DNA of 64,000 bases. Source: Canna indica (Eukaryota > Streptophyta > Magnoliopsida > Zingiberales > Cannaceae). A model generated the notes under the pieces. It saw nothing but the letters and a program-made list of their open reading frames with translations. It searched no databases and had not been told where the DNA came from. The position numbers and the translations under genes were made by a program. Location of the stretch: contig CP136892.1 of assembly GCA_034359265.1 (NCBI GenBank), positions 8,294,501 to 8,358,500 of the forward strand, given 5' to 3'. Within the stretch, counting starts at the first letter, position 1, and the number at the start of each line of letters is the position of its first letter. Below, one piece after another: positions 46,656 through 60,100 of this stretch.

Positions 46656-46889
46656 TTTATTTTTTTAATTTAAAAATTAAAATTTTCTGTTTACAACTAT
46701 ATTTTAAACGCATCAAACAACAAATAGACATCAACGGAATCGTCAAAATGTTAATAAGTGATGATAAATATAATGGAATCATCAAAATGTCAAGATCGTG
46801 GACGATAGCCCGGTGCTCGTGACATCTGCATGCAATATTGTTAATAGGTGATAACAAATATAGTAGAAACAATTAATATAAAATGAGAA

Positions 46890-48245
46890 AAGAATATTAC
46901 ATTTTCATGTGTGGTGGTGATGTGGAATATTACATTCATTAGTGAAGTGGTGATGTGGAATATAGCCCAGGAATATTTTGGCTTTATTTGGTAAAATATT
47001 CATTAGTGAAGTGGTGATGTGGAATATTATATTTATTGTATACATATGATATATACTTTGTGGAGTAGTGGAGATTTCATGCGTAATATATATATTGTGG
47101 AGATGCGGAGATCATGGGCGTGTGATTAGGGATGGTAATTTTATCTACATCTGTTAACTAAAAACCACATCTGCACCGTATCTGATCCATATCCGTAAGT
47201 AAAAACGGATATAGATACGGATTTAGAAAACTTATATCCGTGCGGATACGGTACTAATACAGATATGACCGTGGATCCGCACCATATTTGCACCGCCTAT
47301 TCGTGTCTTTGAATTACTATTTTGTCCATATAAGTTATTAATATATATAAGAGCTCTATGGTAATTTCATGTCAAGATGAATTTTGAAGTATATTATATA
47401 TTTGTTTTGGATCGATGAATTGGTAATTTATTGATTTTTTAATTAAATATGTTATTTTTATATATTTTTATATATTTTTATTAAATACGGTGTGAATACG
47501 GATGCGGTGTGGATATCCGCATTTGAAGTGGTGCGGATATCCGCATTTAAAGCGGTGTGGATATGAATATCCATATTCACATCCGTAGCTGATACGGTGT
47601 GGATACGGATGTGCGGATATGGGGTACGGTGCGGATACGAATAATGCAGTATTCGCACCGTATCTGATATGTTGCCAGCCCTACGTGTGATATGCATAGT
47701 GGTGTTTGTGACTTGGTGATATGTATGGAGATGTGGAGATCATGGGCGTGTGATATGCATAGTGGTGTTTGTGTCTTTGTGATGTGTATTGATTGAGTAT
47801 GAAGTATAAAAGAAGAGAGAAAAAGAGATATGGTCATCCACTCTCGTGTGCCAAAAATGGTGTTGCAAATTAATTTTGATCAATGAGAGATTTTTCATTG
47901 AGAGATTGTGGATCACGAGCAACAAATTTTTACAAGCAATTATATATCAAAGGTGGATTTGGACTGTTGAACTCGCTACAACATGAAGATCATGTGGAGA
48001 ACAAGACTCTATGATTGAGACATCGTAGAAAGGCAAGTAGTTTATTACTTGTAGTAGCAAAGAGATTTTTGTTATTCTCGGTTCACTTTAGTACAGAAAG
48101 TAGAATTTTATTGTGTAAAATCCAATTATTTGTAGCTTTACTTTATTGATAGTGAATTAGGCATATGAGGGCCCTGCAAATTAGGTGACGAGATTGTCAC
48201 TGAACTGCGTAAATAAATTTTTTATGATGTTTTTGTGTTTATTTG
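46890..48245. repeat. Probable LTR remnant hosting a hAT MITE
   Basis: Repeated GTGGTGATGTGGAATAT and GGAGATCATGGGCGTGTGAT phrases (46910-47126, 47692-47790), a leader-like region and, near 48190-48230, the phrase ATTGTCACTGAACTGCGTAA, resembling the end of Copia LTRs. Boundaries cannot be set. Confidence 0.4.
47127..47683. mobile_element. hAT-type MITE (8-bp TSD CGTGTGAT)
   Basis: 557 bp, with ends TAGGGATGGTAA and its inverse TTGCCAGCCCTA, flanked by perfect CGTGTGAT at 47119-47126 and 47684-47691. 8-bp duplications and TAGGG-type ends fit hAT elements. The interior is packed with ATCCGCAC/GTGCGGAT and GATATCCGCAT motifs in both orientations. No transposase. Confidence 0.82.
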
Positions 48246-48299
48246 TTCTTATTTGTATATGTTTATCACTCTGTTCTTAAGCCAGTTCCAATATCAATT

Positions 48300-49569
48300 G
48301 CAACTCAATACGCAAATGACACTTAACATCAAGTTTCCATAGAGACAATTTTGACAACATCAATCATCATCAATATCATCTCAATAATAATCAATTAATT
48401 CATTTTTTCACTCCTCTCATAATCTTCAAAATTGTTCTCCTTTTCATTGTTCTCGGTCTGCATCATCTAATTTAGCATCAACGCTTTCTTCATGAAAACC
48501 TTGTGCAACTTCCAAATATTCATCTTCAATTGTTTGACCCACAGCTTCAACTACGGATGAATCGTCCTCACGATAAGCGTATCATAGCATTATATATGAG
48601 AAGTATAGAAGGAAAAAATTTATAGGACATTGTCCCGAATTTATAGAATATATATATATAGTCATTGTTGTCAATAGAAAAATGAAATGTTCATTTTCTA
48701 GTAATGTGTTAAGTTATCTAACATATTTTTGGACTTCAATCTTGATGTACTTAAATTTGTTGTTGCCACTCGCCACTATAAGCCTACAATATTTTGAACT
48801 TTTATCGGAAGTTATTGTTGTTATATAGAGTAATTTTTTGAAGTGAACCATCAAAGTGCTTCCATGGGTTTAAAGGTGACAGTGTAGGTAGACCTGGCAA
48901 TATTTGGTCTGGTCCGTCACGATAAAATTAGGCTTGGGTCGATCCTTATCGTCCTCAGGCCATTATCAAGCTGCCCCGACAAGGCCCAAAAAATACGGGT
49001 CGGGGTCAGCTAGGCAGTGTAGGCCCGGCCATACCCGATAGCCCAATAAAAAATTTATTAATATCGAAAATATCGAGTCATCGGTCCTGAATCGATCTGA
49101 TAGCTTGGTTCCAATGGCTCGATTCAAGCACAATAGCACGATTTTGATTTATTTATTTTTATTGTGCTAACCAGTCAAGTCAGGCTGACCCGTTTACTAT
49201 TTGTGTCGTGCCGGGTCAAGCGCCTAGGCCCGAACTTTTATCGGATCGGACGTGATTTTTGTTCGGGATGTGCCGACCCAACACGAATTGTCGGGTCTAG
49301 GTGCAGGTGGGATTTGATCTTAATAATCATCTTAAGTTATGTTTCCATATTATGAAAAAGCACACTTGAACCTCGAGTTCAACCCAAATTCGAATTTCTA
49401 TTTGTATATAGTTTAAGTATTTTTTTTCAATTTTTTAATCAGCATCTTTAGTTTTTTTTGTACGAATAGATTAGTTTGGTTTCGTTCAATTTTTCTATAT
49501 AAAAGATTAGTTTTTTAAAAAAGATTTGAGTTAAAATTTTGAAAGTCGATTAAAATATATAATATGCTC
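48300..49569. other. Unassigned, with GC-rich MITE-like patch
   Basis: Mostly non-coding AT-rich DNA. 48890-49310 has scattered GGGTCGG/CCCGAC motifs and a weak inverted symmetry reminiscent of the GGGTCG MITEs, but no clear ends. Confidence 0.35.
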
Positions 49570-49572
49570 TAA

Positions 49573-49827
49573 GAACATATTTACTTCATAAGATAAATGA
49601 TGAATTAATATTTATTATTTATTTAGTATATAGATAGAAGAAAATGAGAATAAAAAAATATTAAATTGATATTATTTCCGATGTACATCGGATTTAAAAA
49701 ATTCATATATAATCCTTCCTCATTTGTTATTCAATCCAATCTTATCATATTCCTATCCAGTGAAGCAAACATATCATAATATTCCTTATCATACATATCC
49801 TCCATCATCCTATGAAGCAAACATGCC
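49573..49827. mobile_element. Tourist-like MITE 1 (GCTTCATAGGATAAG family)
   Basis: About 255 bp. Left end GAACATATTTACTTCATAAG, right end CTATGAAGCAAACATGCC. It has a palindromic CGATGTACATCGG core near 49680 that is shared with a related copy near 52520. Flanks are TAA/TTA type. Confidence 0.6.
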
Positions 49828-50813
49828 TTAATGGCACGTTTGTTTCGTGAGGTAGGATTTCAGTTGGATAGGAATTCAATTGAAGTTAATCAGGATAAAA
49901 ATTTTGTGGGATAAGATTATATCATATCTATCGTTTGTTAAAATCTCGAATAAGACAAAATTTTCAAATCCTATATTTGTGTTGGCTCCGAATAAAGAAG
50001 TCGGATATTAATAATTTTATACTTAAATTTAACTTTAACAACTTATCATTTTTTTAAATTATGAAAATAAATTTAAAATAAACTTTTAACATAATAATAA
50101 GAAAATTTTGACAAAATTTTCCTAAAAATCGAATCAAAATTGACTAATCACAAATATGTATTCATGAAAAAAAAAAGTAGATTCATATATATTCCAAAAA
50201 AATATAAATATATTTATGTATCTAAAAATTGGCTCCCTTGAAACTGTGGTTGGAAGGTCCTTATCTTGGGGCATTATAAAGAAAGTCCCTCACAACCCTA
50301 AAATAAAATTGCAAAATAATAATTTGAAAAAACATAACTTAAATTAAATTGTTTCTAATTCTAGGCTTCGTATCATTTTTTTCCACGCAACACCTTAAAT
50401 GAAAGAATCCAAATAGTAAACTCATTATCCATGAAGAAAATATTTGAGTGGATGCAGATCTCTACCAAAATAAATTACAGCTGCAAAATGAGGAGCCAAC
50501 CTTAAGCACATAGAAACACTGATAGGTAAAAAGAATAAAAAGCTAATCGACTTAGCATCCAGAAAGGATCCTTCAGTTGACAAACTTATTCATAAAGCTT
50601 AGTCCCGTATTGACATTAGCAGACTGTATGTCTGTATCAGTTGGACGTAAACCTAGTCTATTAAAAAAATCTTCAAATTACCGGCAAATATAGAAACAAA
50701 CGAACAAAAAAACTTGGGCTCGGAACTGAGCGGAAGCAGCAAGGAGATTTAAAAAAAAACACTTGAATTCAGTATCAAAGAAACATCCGATTGAAGTAGA
50801 TAATTTAAACTTA

Positions 50814-51562
50814 GGCCTTATTTGGTTGACATAATTTTCTGTAAAAAATTATATTTCTCAGAAAATAGTTAAAACAGTTCTTATTTGGTTGACACTTTTT
50901 GTATTTTGCAGAAAGTACAATTTCCTCAGTTAGTGCAATTTTCTGCAAAACACAAAAAGCAATTTACCTAGGGGAACTTAGGTAAATTGCACTTTCTGCA
51001 TTGTAATTGAAAGAAAAAGTCAATATTAACCTCACATTTGCATTTAATACAAAATTTATAATTTATATTATCAATATTATTATATTAAATAATCTTTGAT
51101 TTTTTTACGTATTTATTTTATTTTATTTTATTTTTAGTAAAGTATATAATTTTTCATATTAACTATAAATACAAATTATTTTTTCTATATAATAAAATAT
51201 ATATTATATTAATTATATATGAAAATATTATATTATATTATATTATATTATATTATATTATATTATATATATATATTACAATATTTATTTACAAATAAAA
51301 TTTATTTTTTTATATATACTAACATAAATAAATTAAATTAATTTATAAAAAGAATGGTATATTAGTCATTTCATATGTACTTCTTAGGAAGTACTCATGT
51401 CAATTAAATATATTATAAATAGAAAGTTATATTTCCTATGAATTAATTTTTTATCAACCAAACACTTTTTAGGTACTTCTCGGAAAATATACGTGGAAAG
51501 TTAATTCATGAAAATTGTAACTTTCTATAGAATGTTACTTCCCATGTCAACCAAAAGAAACC
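50814..51562. mobile_element. Tourist-like MITE (TSD TTA)
   Basis: Ends GGCCTTATTTGGTTGACA and TGTCAACCAAAAGAAACC with TTA on both sides (50811-50813 and 51563-51565). A second, internal TTATTTGGTTGACA copy and a hairpin (GCAATTTACCTAG/CTTAGGTAAATTGC) lie within. A TATAT/TTATA microsatellite is at ~51225-51275. Confidence 0.75.
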
Positions 51563-51601
51563 TTATTTTCAAACCTAAACAAAGATGGATCCCGCAAATA
51601 G

Positions 51602-51636
<35 letters not shown>
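51602..51636 (+). repeat. A35 homopolymer
   Basis: Uninterrupted run of ~35 A. It could be a retroposed poly(A) remnant, but no adjacent element or TSD is visible. Confidence 0.8.
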
Positions 51637-51638
<2 letters not shown>

Positions 51639-51789
51639 GACCTTCTTTATTAGAAAGCCCGAACAGACCAACATTTCTTAATCCCTCCCGACAAACTGTT
51701 GGCAAAAAATTTTAAAACATTAAAGTCGACAACTTAAATCAGTCCATTCAAAGTAAAATTTCATACATGAAAAACCATGTTAAAACTAT

Positions 51790-52115
51790 ATCACAAATTC
51801 TTCTCCTTCTTCCTCTTCCTCTTCTCCTCCCCTTCTTCCTCTCCTCCTCTATTTCCTTCTCCTCTTCTCCTCCCCTTCTTCCTCTCCTCCTCTATTTCCT
51901 CTCCTCCTCTTCTCCTTCCCTTCTTCCTCTCCTCCTCTATTCCCTTCTCTTGATTGCATATCAAACTTGGTATATCAAGTTGTGCGATCTGGAGAAAGGA
52001 ATAGAGGAGGGGGAGGAGAGGAAGAGAAAAAAGGAGAAGAAAAAAAGAACTGCATTTCTTCATGGAGGAAAATAAAAATGAGAAGAGGAATGAGGAGGAG
52101 GATGATAGAAAGAGA
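51790..52115. repeat. Polypyrimidine/polypurine tract with hairpin
   Basis: 51790-51955 is almost pure C/T with ~45-bp tandem units (CTTCCTCTCCTCCTCTATTT). 51990-52115 is almost pure A/G. The inner edges are inverted copies (CCTCCTCTATTCCCTTCTC / AGAAAGGAATAGAGGAGG). ORFs across it are low complexity and not genes. Confidence 0.8.
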
Positions 52116-52435
52116 AGGAAGAGACTTACTTGTTGCAGTTGCAGTCACAGTCGCTCGGATGAGGAGAAGGATTTGCGACAGGTGAGGAGATGAAGTTTTC
52201 TTCGCTGGTGTGAAAGAGGTCGGGACTTGGGAGTCGGGAGACGGGGAAAGAGCGTGAGGTTTAAGCCAACGGGAGCAAAAAAAATTTCGGGGTTTTTAAT
52301 TTTTTATCCCATTAAATAATTAGTTAGATCTGATCATATCGATTATAAGTGAAATCCGAAGTTCACAACAAATAGCGGATAGGATATGTCAAATCCTATC
52401 CGCCCACCATATCGTGTCAAACAAACATGTCATAA

Positions 52436-53345
52436 TGGTATGTTTGCTTCATTGGATATGATAAAATTGGATTGAATAATAAATGACGAAAGATTGAATA
52501 TAAATTTTTTTAATCCAATGTACATCGGATATAATATAATTAAATTTTATATTTTTCTATTCTCATTTTTTTATAATCCATGCACTCAACAAATAATGAA
52601 TATTAATTCATCTCTTATTTTATCCTCCCTTATCCTATGAAGTCGTTTGCTTTGATGGATTAAGGTGGTGGATTGGATTTTAAAATCCAATCCATTATTT
52701 GCTGCAATAATGGATAAGAATCGGGTCGAATATTGGGTGAATTTATTTTGGCCCAAATCCATCGCTGGCCGGATTTAGAAATCCTAGAGAGGAGATGGGT
52801 TTAGGGCTCAAATCCACAATATATGAATTTTCATATCCTATCCATGCTTCTTATCCTATGCCAAAACAAACATACGATAGGATTTCAAGAAATCCTCTTG
52901 GATTTCTATCCCACCCTTATTCATCTTAAATTCTATCCCACCCAAATTATATTCTGCAAAGCAAATATGGCCTAAGGGTTTATTTGCTTCATAGGATAGA
53001 GGGATAAAATAATATATGAATTTTTCTCCATTGTAATTATTTGGTGCAAGGATCAGAAGATTAATATACTATAAACATTGGATTTGAAAAATTCTAATCA
53101 ATTCTATTATTCATTTTTTTATCTTATCTTTATCCGTGAAGCAAATGAACCATGATGGTTATTTTATTTCACCAGATAAGATTAAAAAAGATATGATAAA
53201 AAGAAATTGGAGAGGATAAATAATGAAGAGGGTTGAGTAAAACTTTTTATATAATATACAACGTATATAATATTTTATTCTTCTTTAATCTTATCACGAA
53301 ACAAACAAAAGACCAAAACTTATCATTTGAAACAAACATAAGACT
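52436..53345. mobile_element. Cluster of Tourist-like MITEs
   Basis: At least four adjoining units: 52436-~52645 (TGGTATGTTTGCTTCATTGG), ~52640-52975 (GTCGTTTGCTTTGATGG...GCAAAGCAAATATGGCC), ~52976-53155 (TTTATTTGCTTCATAGGATA...CCGTGAAGCAAATGAACC) and ~53155-53345 (TTATTTTATTTCACCAGATA...TTATCACGAAACAAACAAAA). Each has inverted ends of the KTTTGCTTC type. The second seems to have landed in the right end of the first. Confidence 0.55.
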
Positions 53346-53939
53346 ACAATCCATCACATTTATCAACTAATGAGTGTCTAAATTTAGCTTACTAAGAATG
53401 CTGTCTAATTCAACCTTTACTCTGCTGTAGGTGGGTAAAATTTTAGGCCCTCATCTATCCTCTCAGCATTTCTCATTATGACAATTAATTAATATGGTAA
53501 TTAGCAACCAATTTTTGCTCAATAACATACAATAATTCTTAAGATATTTAGATCGCTTTTATTCAATAAAACAACCTTTTCAGTGTTCCATCAGCCATCA
53601 GGAATGAAAGAGTCAAATAAAGAGATGCATGTAGCAAATGAGAAGACAAGTCATAGCAGCAGAAACTTTTTCACGAAATGATGGTAAGAACAGCCAACTT
53701 ATATAGGAAATTTATTGTAAATTTTCTGTTACAATAAGTAATTGGCCTTGAAGAGTTTTGGATCATGTTTTCATCAAAGATTTGCCCAAATGAAATCGCC
53801 AAATTGCTTCAGAAAATTCAGGCTAACAAAAAAATCTTGTCGCAGAAGGAACTGGTGATTACAACTTTCACAATTAAATGTTTAATTTGCAGGAGCAAAA
53901 CTCAATTTTAAATCCCCTACTGAAACCTGGTACAACACG
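53346..53939. other. 3' flank of mitochondrial L3 gene
   Basis: Non-coding. It contains the 3' UTR and likely poly(A) region of the minus-strand gene, for example AATAAA-like TTTATT at ~53711 on the plus strand. Confidence 0.5.
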
Positions 53940-54113
53940 TTAATCTGCTGCCATGAAGGGATCGACTTCCCCGAGCTCAGCAATTAATGGTTCCAACTCA
54001 GGAGTATCTTCACCTTCAGGGATGAAGTGGGTTGGAAATGGTAGCAAAGATATGTCTGGTTTCTTGTACACAGCATCTTTGATAAATACAAAGTTTCCCT
54101 CGGCCCCAGGAAC
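53940..54113 (-). CDS. RPL3B: uL3m exon 5
   Basis: 57 codons plus TAA ([20 protein letters not shown] to the stop at 53940-53942); acceptor TGCAG|GTTCC. Confidence 0.9.
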   Translation of the reverse strand, partial: VPGAEGNFVFIKDAVYKKPDISLLPFPTHFIPEGEDTPELEPLIAELGEVDPFMAAD

Positions 54114-57100
54114 CTGCAAAAGTTTATTATGAGATGAATTATGCCCCAGGTGATGCAGAAAAGAACATACATAGATTTGGCGCACTCATACACTGTCAAG
54201 AGTTGATAAGCTTACCTGACCTCTCACCCACATCAGGTTTCTGGCAGGATCTATTTTGTATATCCATACATTCTTTACCGTGCATTGCTTTCCACCCATT
54301 CGCCCAGGCATTTTCTTTCCTTTAAACACCTATTTAACCATCAGAATATAAAGCACATTAGTTCCATATATCTACTGTGATAGAAACAGATCCAATAAAA
54401 CATTCCTTCTATGCAAAATCCAGAGATAAAGTAACTGTGATTCAGAAGTGAAGGTTTGATTAAAGCATAGCTTCTATATGACCACCCAATACACTGGAGA
54501 TGACAGGATAAGATGGTTCATTAATCAGCATTGAAAAGGCTGTTTTCCTAAGTGGATCATGATATCCAATGTTTTAAAATGGACACCCTCCCTCCTCAAC
54601 TCCCCCCCCCCCACACACACACACCTTCCAACTGGACAAAAACCAACTGTGATGGTTACTTTCTTGATTAAGATGGAAGAGCTGATAGCATTGTTCCGGT
54701 TAACTCAGGCGAACGTACTCATGCCCAATCTTTCTCTTTTAATACTACTTTACTTCTATATTATATCGTGAAGGGTTGGCTAGGCTGTTAACTTTGCAGA
54801 ACGACTGCAAGACAATTATCAATGTACTCAGGCAGCACGCTCGTCCACCTAGGCAAATTCACACCATTATTGAAAATATTTGACATGTAACCAATAAAAA
54901 GGACAATGTAAATTTTCAGTTTGTTCCTAGATCTGCCAACCAAGCTGTGTATTGGGCAGCAAACCGAGCCAGAGCTTGAAAGGAGTTCACAATTTGGGCT
55001 TCAAAGGTGGCCTCTGGAGCTCCAACAATTATTGTCTGCATTTGTCCCTTAATGAGCTAATAATATAAGTTTTTTTTCATAAAAGAAAAGAAAAAATAAG
55101 AACACAACTATAATTGTAACAAGCTTCCCACCTTATACTCTAATAGCAAGGGGCATTACTGATATATCAAATCATGACGTCAAGGCAATATAAAGATCAA
55201 CATCTACTAACAAAATTTTCCTAAATGAACAGCGATGTCAACCAAAAATCTCATATGGATACATTCATGACTCTATAAAATCTGGTCATCTAGAAAATAA
55301 GTACACTATTCAGGCTCAGGAGTTATAAGTACTTCCTATATTAGCATACAAATACAAAAGTATCTGGCTACAAGTTGTAGGTCCACATGTGGGTTTGCTG
55401 ATCAGGAACTGCCTTCACAGACAATTGGAAAACTAAGGAAGCCTTTAGAGCAAAAAATTGCATACTTTGAGCAACTAAGCTTATAAAACTAAGGGATGTC
55501 TGAGGGAAATCTTTAAGGGGGCGTTTGGTATGAGGTAATCTAAATGAATTACTAGTAATCTTAGTTAAAATTACCTGGGCCCCATCAAATTACCGCGTTT
55601 GGTTGTAATCTGGATGCCCATGGTAATCTACATTACCACTCAAGTGGTAATCCACATTACCAAAGGAGGGGGTGGCTATGTGGATTACCAATAAGGTGGT
55701 AATGTTATTTTTATATTTTTGACAAAAATACCCCTAACTAAAATATCCTTTATTGACATAGAAAACAATCCTCGCCTTATCTCATTTGCCTCATCACATA
55801 GTAAATTGGTGATCCCTATTTTTTATTTTTTTATTATGTTTTTATTTTATTTTATTCTTTTTAGTTTATTTTTTATTTTTTATTTGAGGGTATTTTAGTT
55901 AAAGATATAAGTTTCCTAGTAATCTTTTTTTATACCAAACAAGGTAATGTGGATTACTAGCAAGATTACCAGTACATACCAAACATCGTAATGTAACATT
56001 ACCGGCAATTTTAAAAGTGGTAATCTATCTGGTAATCTAGATTCCCAGTAATCTCAAGTGGTAATGTACCAAACACCCCCTAACTGTTATATTATAATGC
56101 CCTTAATTTAGTACAAGTTACCACTGAGATCAATCTGACTCTTAAGTCCTGGCTTTTTCCAGGGGCTTCTTCAAGAAGAATAAGTATAGAGTCGATGTTT
56201 TTGATGGGAATCTCCATTTATGTAGAATTGTGGTTTGTCTATACTGTCAACTTGCACATTTAGTTTGGTATCCAAGGAATATAGTGTAAGCAAATTATAT
56301 TGGTCATGCTATCTTCTAAAAGCAATGTACTTAAAGCTTTACCTACTGAATGATGCTATATATTTATTTCACATTTAGTATTATTTCATAGCTGCCTAAG
56401 GCCTTAAGTAGGCTCAGAAAAGAGTAGCCACCTTATTTAACCTCTCATTAGCACAGCATTCCCCATGATGGATGACATTCAAAATGGCTGGGAGATATGT
56501 TGCACTTAACACTTGATAGTAAACAATACACATTAGAGTTGACATGTTTTTCCTGCAGATATCATGGTCGAAGAAGAAATCTTTCCAGCTTTCTGTCTTT
56601 TCTTTGTAGAAGATGGGAATTATAAGAAATGTCTTTTGAGCAGGGTTACCATTAAACCTAGAATATCATAAGTTGAACTTCCATAACTTTATGGTGTTTC
56701 TCTTTTTATGATCTTGTGTATATAAATTAAATGTATGGCTACTAGTTATAAGTTTATTTGTAAGACTATATGTTACTCTCGTTTTTAATACTATTCTGTG
56801 TTCTCTTTTTGTTAAAGGGATATCCAAGCTTGCAGTGTAACTTAAGTTTCCAGTTTAGTTGCATCACTTGAGCTGACATACAGAAAATATCATGCGCTCT
56901 AAGTTTGTTATTTTCTGATTGTGTTTTCTTCATATAGGCCTACCATCTGTTGAGCTTGTTATCAAAAGAATAGTTGGACGATTTTTGATACTTGTGCTGA
57001 GATGTTCATTCTGGTAAAACCCATTGCATGCCACTGAACTGGCTTAGTGTCATAAGTAAACAACAATTGTTTAGTTGGATTTCTTTCTATTATTTGCAGA

Positions 57101-60100
57101 TCAAACTTTATTTTATTTGTTATACAAAAAGTTGAGTTTTTTTTAATCATCTTTGAGCTGCATTATGAATTGGGATAGAAGAGTCATTCATATTTATAAA
57201 GCTATATTAGAGAGTTTGATGTTGCATTGGGCAGAAAATGTGGAATTCTGAAATTCAAGAAGACAAAATGGAAATTCATTATTAGTTACCTCAGTGTTGG
57301 TTATTTAAATATTTCAAAGTTGAGATAAGATTCAACTTGTATAAACAGCCTCTTTGCTATACAAGAATAAGGCTGCATATATTGACCATCCCTAGACCGT
57401 GCATGAGCCTCATGCATTTGCTCACCTCTTTTTCAACTGGTATTTTGTAATCCTGTGTTCTTTCCCCTTGAACTTCAAAGCACTCAGATAAGAAGGTTAT
57501 ACTATATGACTTATTTGTTGTCTATCTGGCATGCACGGGATCATTAGCCACCTCGCAAACATGATTCAAACTATTCATCCTAGTTAAGGATAATTTTGCA
57601 TCCAGATCATGAATATATGCATTCTTAACCACCAAAAATTGAACATCAAACATCATAAATACCATTCAGTATGAAAACAAACCAAATAGAGTAATGAAGT
57701 TCTAAAATATGGTCCTCCGGAGTAAAGCCAAACAAATTAAAATATTGCACATTTAAAATCAATGAATTCAGCGGCACTTCAAAATTATCATCATTTGCAA
57801 TACCCCAGTTTAGTCCTACATCGGGAGTATATTGGATGTGGTGTTGGCTTATAAGGCTTGATGGTGTGCTACCATCAACTTCAACTTGAGCATTTTAATT
57901 AGGCCAATAGGTTGGCCTATGAAGTTGATGGGTCAGTTATCTCATCAAGCATGTCGCAACAAAATGGTACTAGAGCAGGACCTAGTCCTAGACATGGTGG
58001 TGGAGCCTATGTGAGAAATGACTGCTCAGGTGATGGGTGGAGCCGCTACTAAGATAGGCTTCATATGCCACCGACTTGAGTGTGATTTTGGGCTATGTGT
58101 TAGACTCGAGTTGGGTATTGACAAGGACGTCAAGACATAAGTGAGGGAAATTATAATACCCCAGTTTAGTCCCACATCGAGAGTATATTGGATATGGTGT
58201 TGGTTTATAAAGGCTTGATGGGTGTGCTACCATCAACTTCAGCTTGAGCATTTTAATTAGGCCAATAGGTTGGCCTATGAAGTTGATGGGTTAGTTATCC
58301 CATCAAGCGAGTCGCAACATGATCATATATTCGTACTGAGTGGCATACACTATACCCAATTAATCCTAATCTCCATATACCATAAACAAAGCTGAGTGGC
58401 ATACACTATACCCACACTTATACCATGACATATAATATTACTTGATTTCACTAAATAATTTAACAGCATATGCCAATGGCATTTATCCAACAAGCAACAA
58501 CCAAGACAGCCTCAAGCCATAAAAATCATGGATAAAAGAATGAACAAATATGAGGAATTTCTATGAGGTTTTTGTTCCTTCACGCAAAAATATAGCAGAA
58601 GTATTAAAATTCCTAATTACTAACCTCTCAAACCAATGTAGCAGAGGCATCATTATACAGAGATTATTTGACCATTGGAAGTTTGACAAATACAGGCTTC
58701 ATCTATCCAGAGGATGAAGCAACATACATAGAGCTAGTTTTCCAGGTTGTTCTTTCAGACTCGTAGACATACCTTTTGTAATTATTGTCTTTAAAAACAG
58801 ATATACCTTTTGCAAAGCTTTACTTTACAAATATTTATTAGAAATACATAACTGCTTCTGATATGACTAAACTATCAAAGTTGAAATGTAAAATAAAAAT
58901 GAATATTTCTTATATAAAACAACAATCTCTACAATGACTCATTATTAACTCAAAATTGTTAGAAGCAGGTGATTAACAGAACTTAACAAATAACTATACA
59001 TAAAAATGATAAAACACAATAGTGCTTCATCTCACTTAATTATAGCACCACTGACAATCACAAAAGAACAATATGAATCTATAAACAAATGCATACCCTT
59101 CCAGGAGCATCCCTTTGACCAGTAGAACCAATGCTTCGATGTGATAATGATGCACCATGTGATGCAGGCATTCCGGAGAAACCCCACCTTTTCATTCCAC
59201 CCTGTGATAGAAGAAATGTACAAAACCTTAGTTCAAGAGATACTGACAGTAATGTAGCAAAAATGAGTCCAAACAAAAACATTTAGGTAAAAAGAGTGAC
59301 ACAGCTGAGCAGTGGTTGCTTTCAACAGTTTTATATACCTTGCCAATAAATGATGAATAAACCGAAAATTGTTTAGGTGAATGATCTCTAGAGTCTCTAC
59401 AAATTAGTTCATTAACTTGAAATAGAAGTATATTTATTAAGTTAGTGATATCAATTTTTCTGTGTATTGCATTCACCTGGCAAATGTTCTTTTATATGTC
59501 ATAATGACTATAAGAAAGTATAAATGAAATGTTCAAGGACAACCGCTAATTTGAAACTAGAAAGAGTATGCTTTTCCTACAAGACCTCAACAAACCTCCT
59601 AGATTTGTCAAAAACAGACCATAAACACAACCCAAACCATATGAATAAGTTGATACAGTTGCACATCCACCAAATCTAACATGTTAAATGATAAAAAATA
59701 AGTAAGGTACTACCAAAAAAATGTGCTTGAAAGAAAGAAATTTCTAGACAAATGCAAGAAAAATTATACTTGCTGCCTGCACATCAAATACAACAGGGAC
59801 CTACCACCTAAGATATTAAACATGTCCAGGATTTTGAGTAACTGATTCGTCAAGCAATATGCTTGTTTTACTGGGCAAAAAATTTGGACCTTATGGCTGT
59901 TCAAGGATGAATAGTGATATGTGCTAAATATTTAATATTTAAGGCATATCATTGTCAGAAAATGAAGTATGTTCATGATTAGGGGAATCAATACCACCAG
60001 TTACTTTTAAGAAACAAGAAACAGCAAAGGGGCTGAATAATAGATAGCAGACTCATAACACAGATGGTAATAATGTCACTGCTTATTACTTTTGATCATA

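Larger units (their letters stand above)
49832..52432. mobile_element. Harbinger-like non-autonomous element (TSD TAA)
   Basis: Ends TGGCACGTTTGTTT and AAACAAACATGTCA, with TAA on both sides (49829-49831 and 52433-52435). The 2.6-kb interior has no transposase. It hosts a Tourist element (50814-51562), an A35 run (51602-51636) and the pyrimidine/purine hairpin at 51790-52115. Confidence 0.55.

Noticed and set aside
47458..47925. His/Ile/Thr-rich minus-strand ORFs with repeated peptide units
   Set aside because: They arise from the short repeats of the hAT MITE and its flank.
51767..52185. Low-complexity ORFs on both strands (Leu/Pro/Ser and Glu/Lys/Arg rich)
   Set aside because: Produced by the polypyrimidine/polypurine tract, not by a gene.
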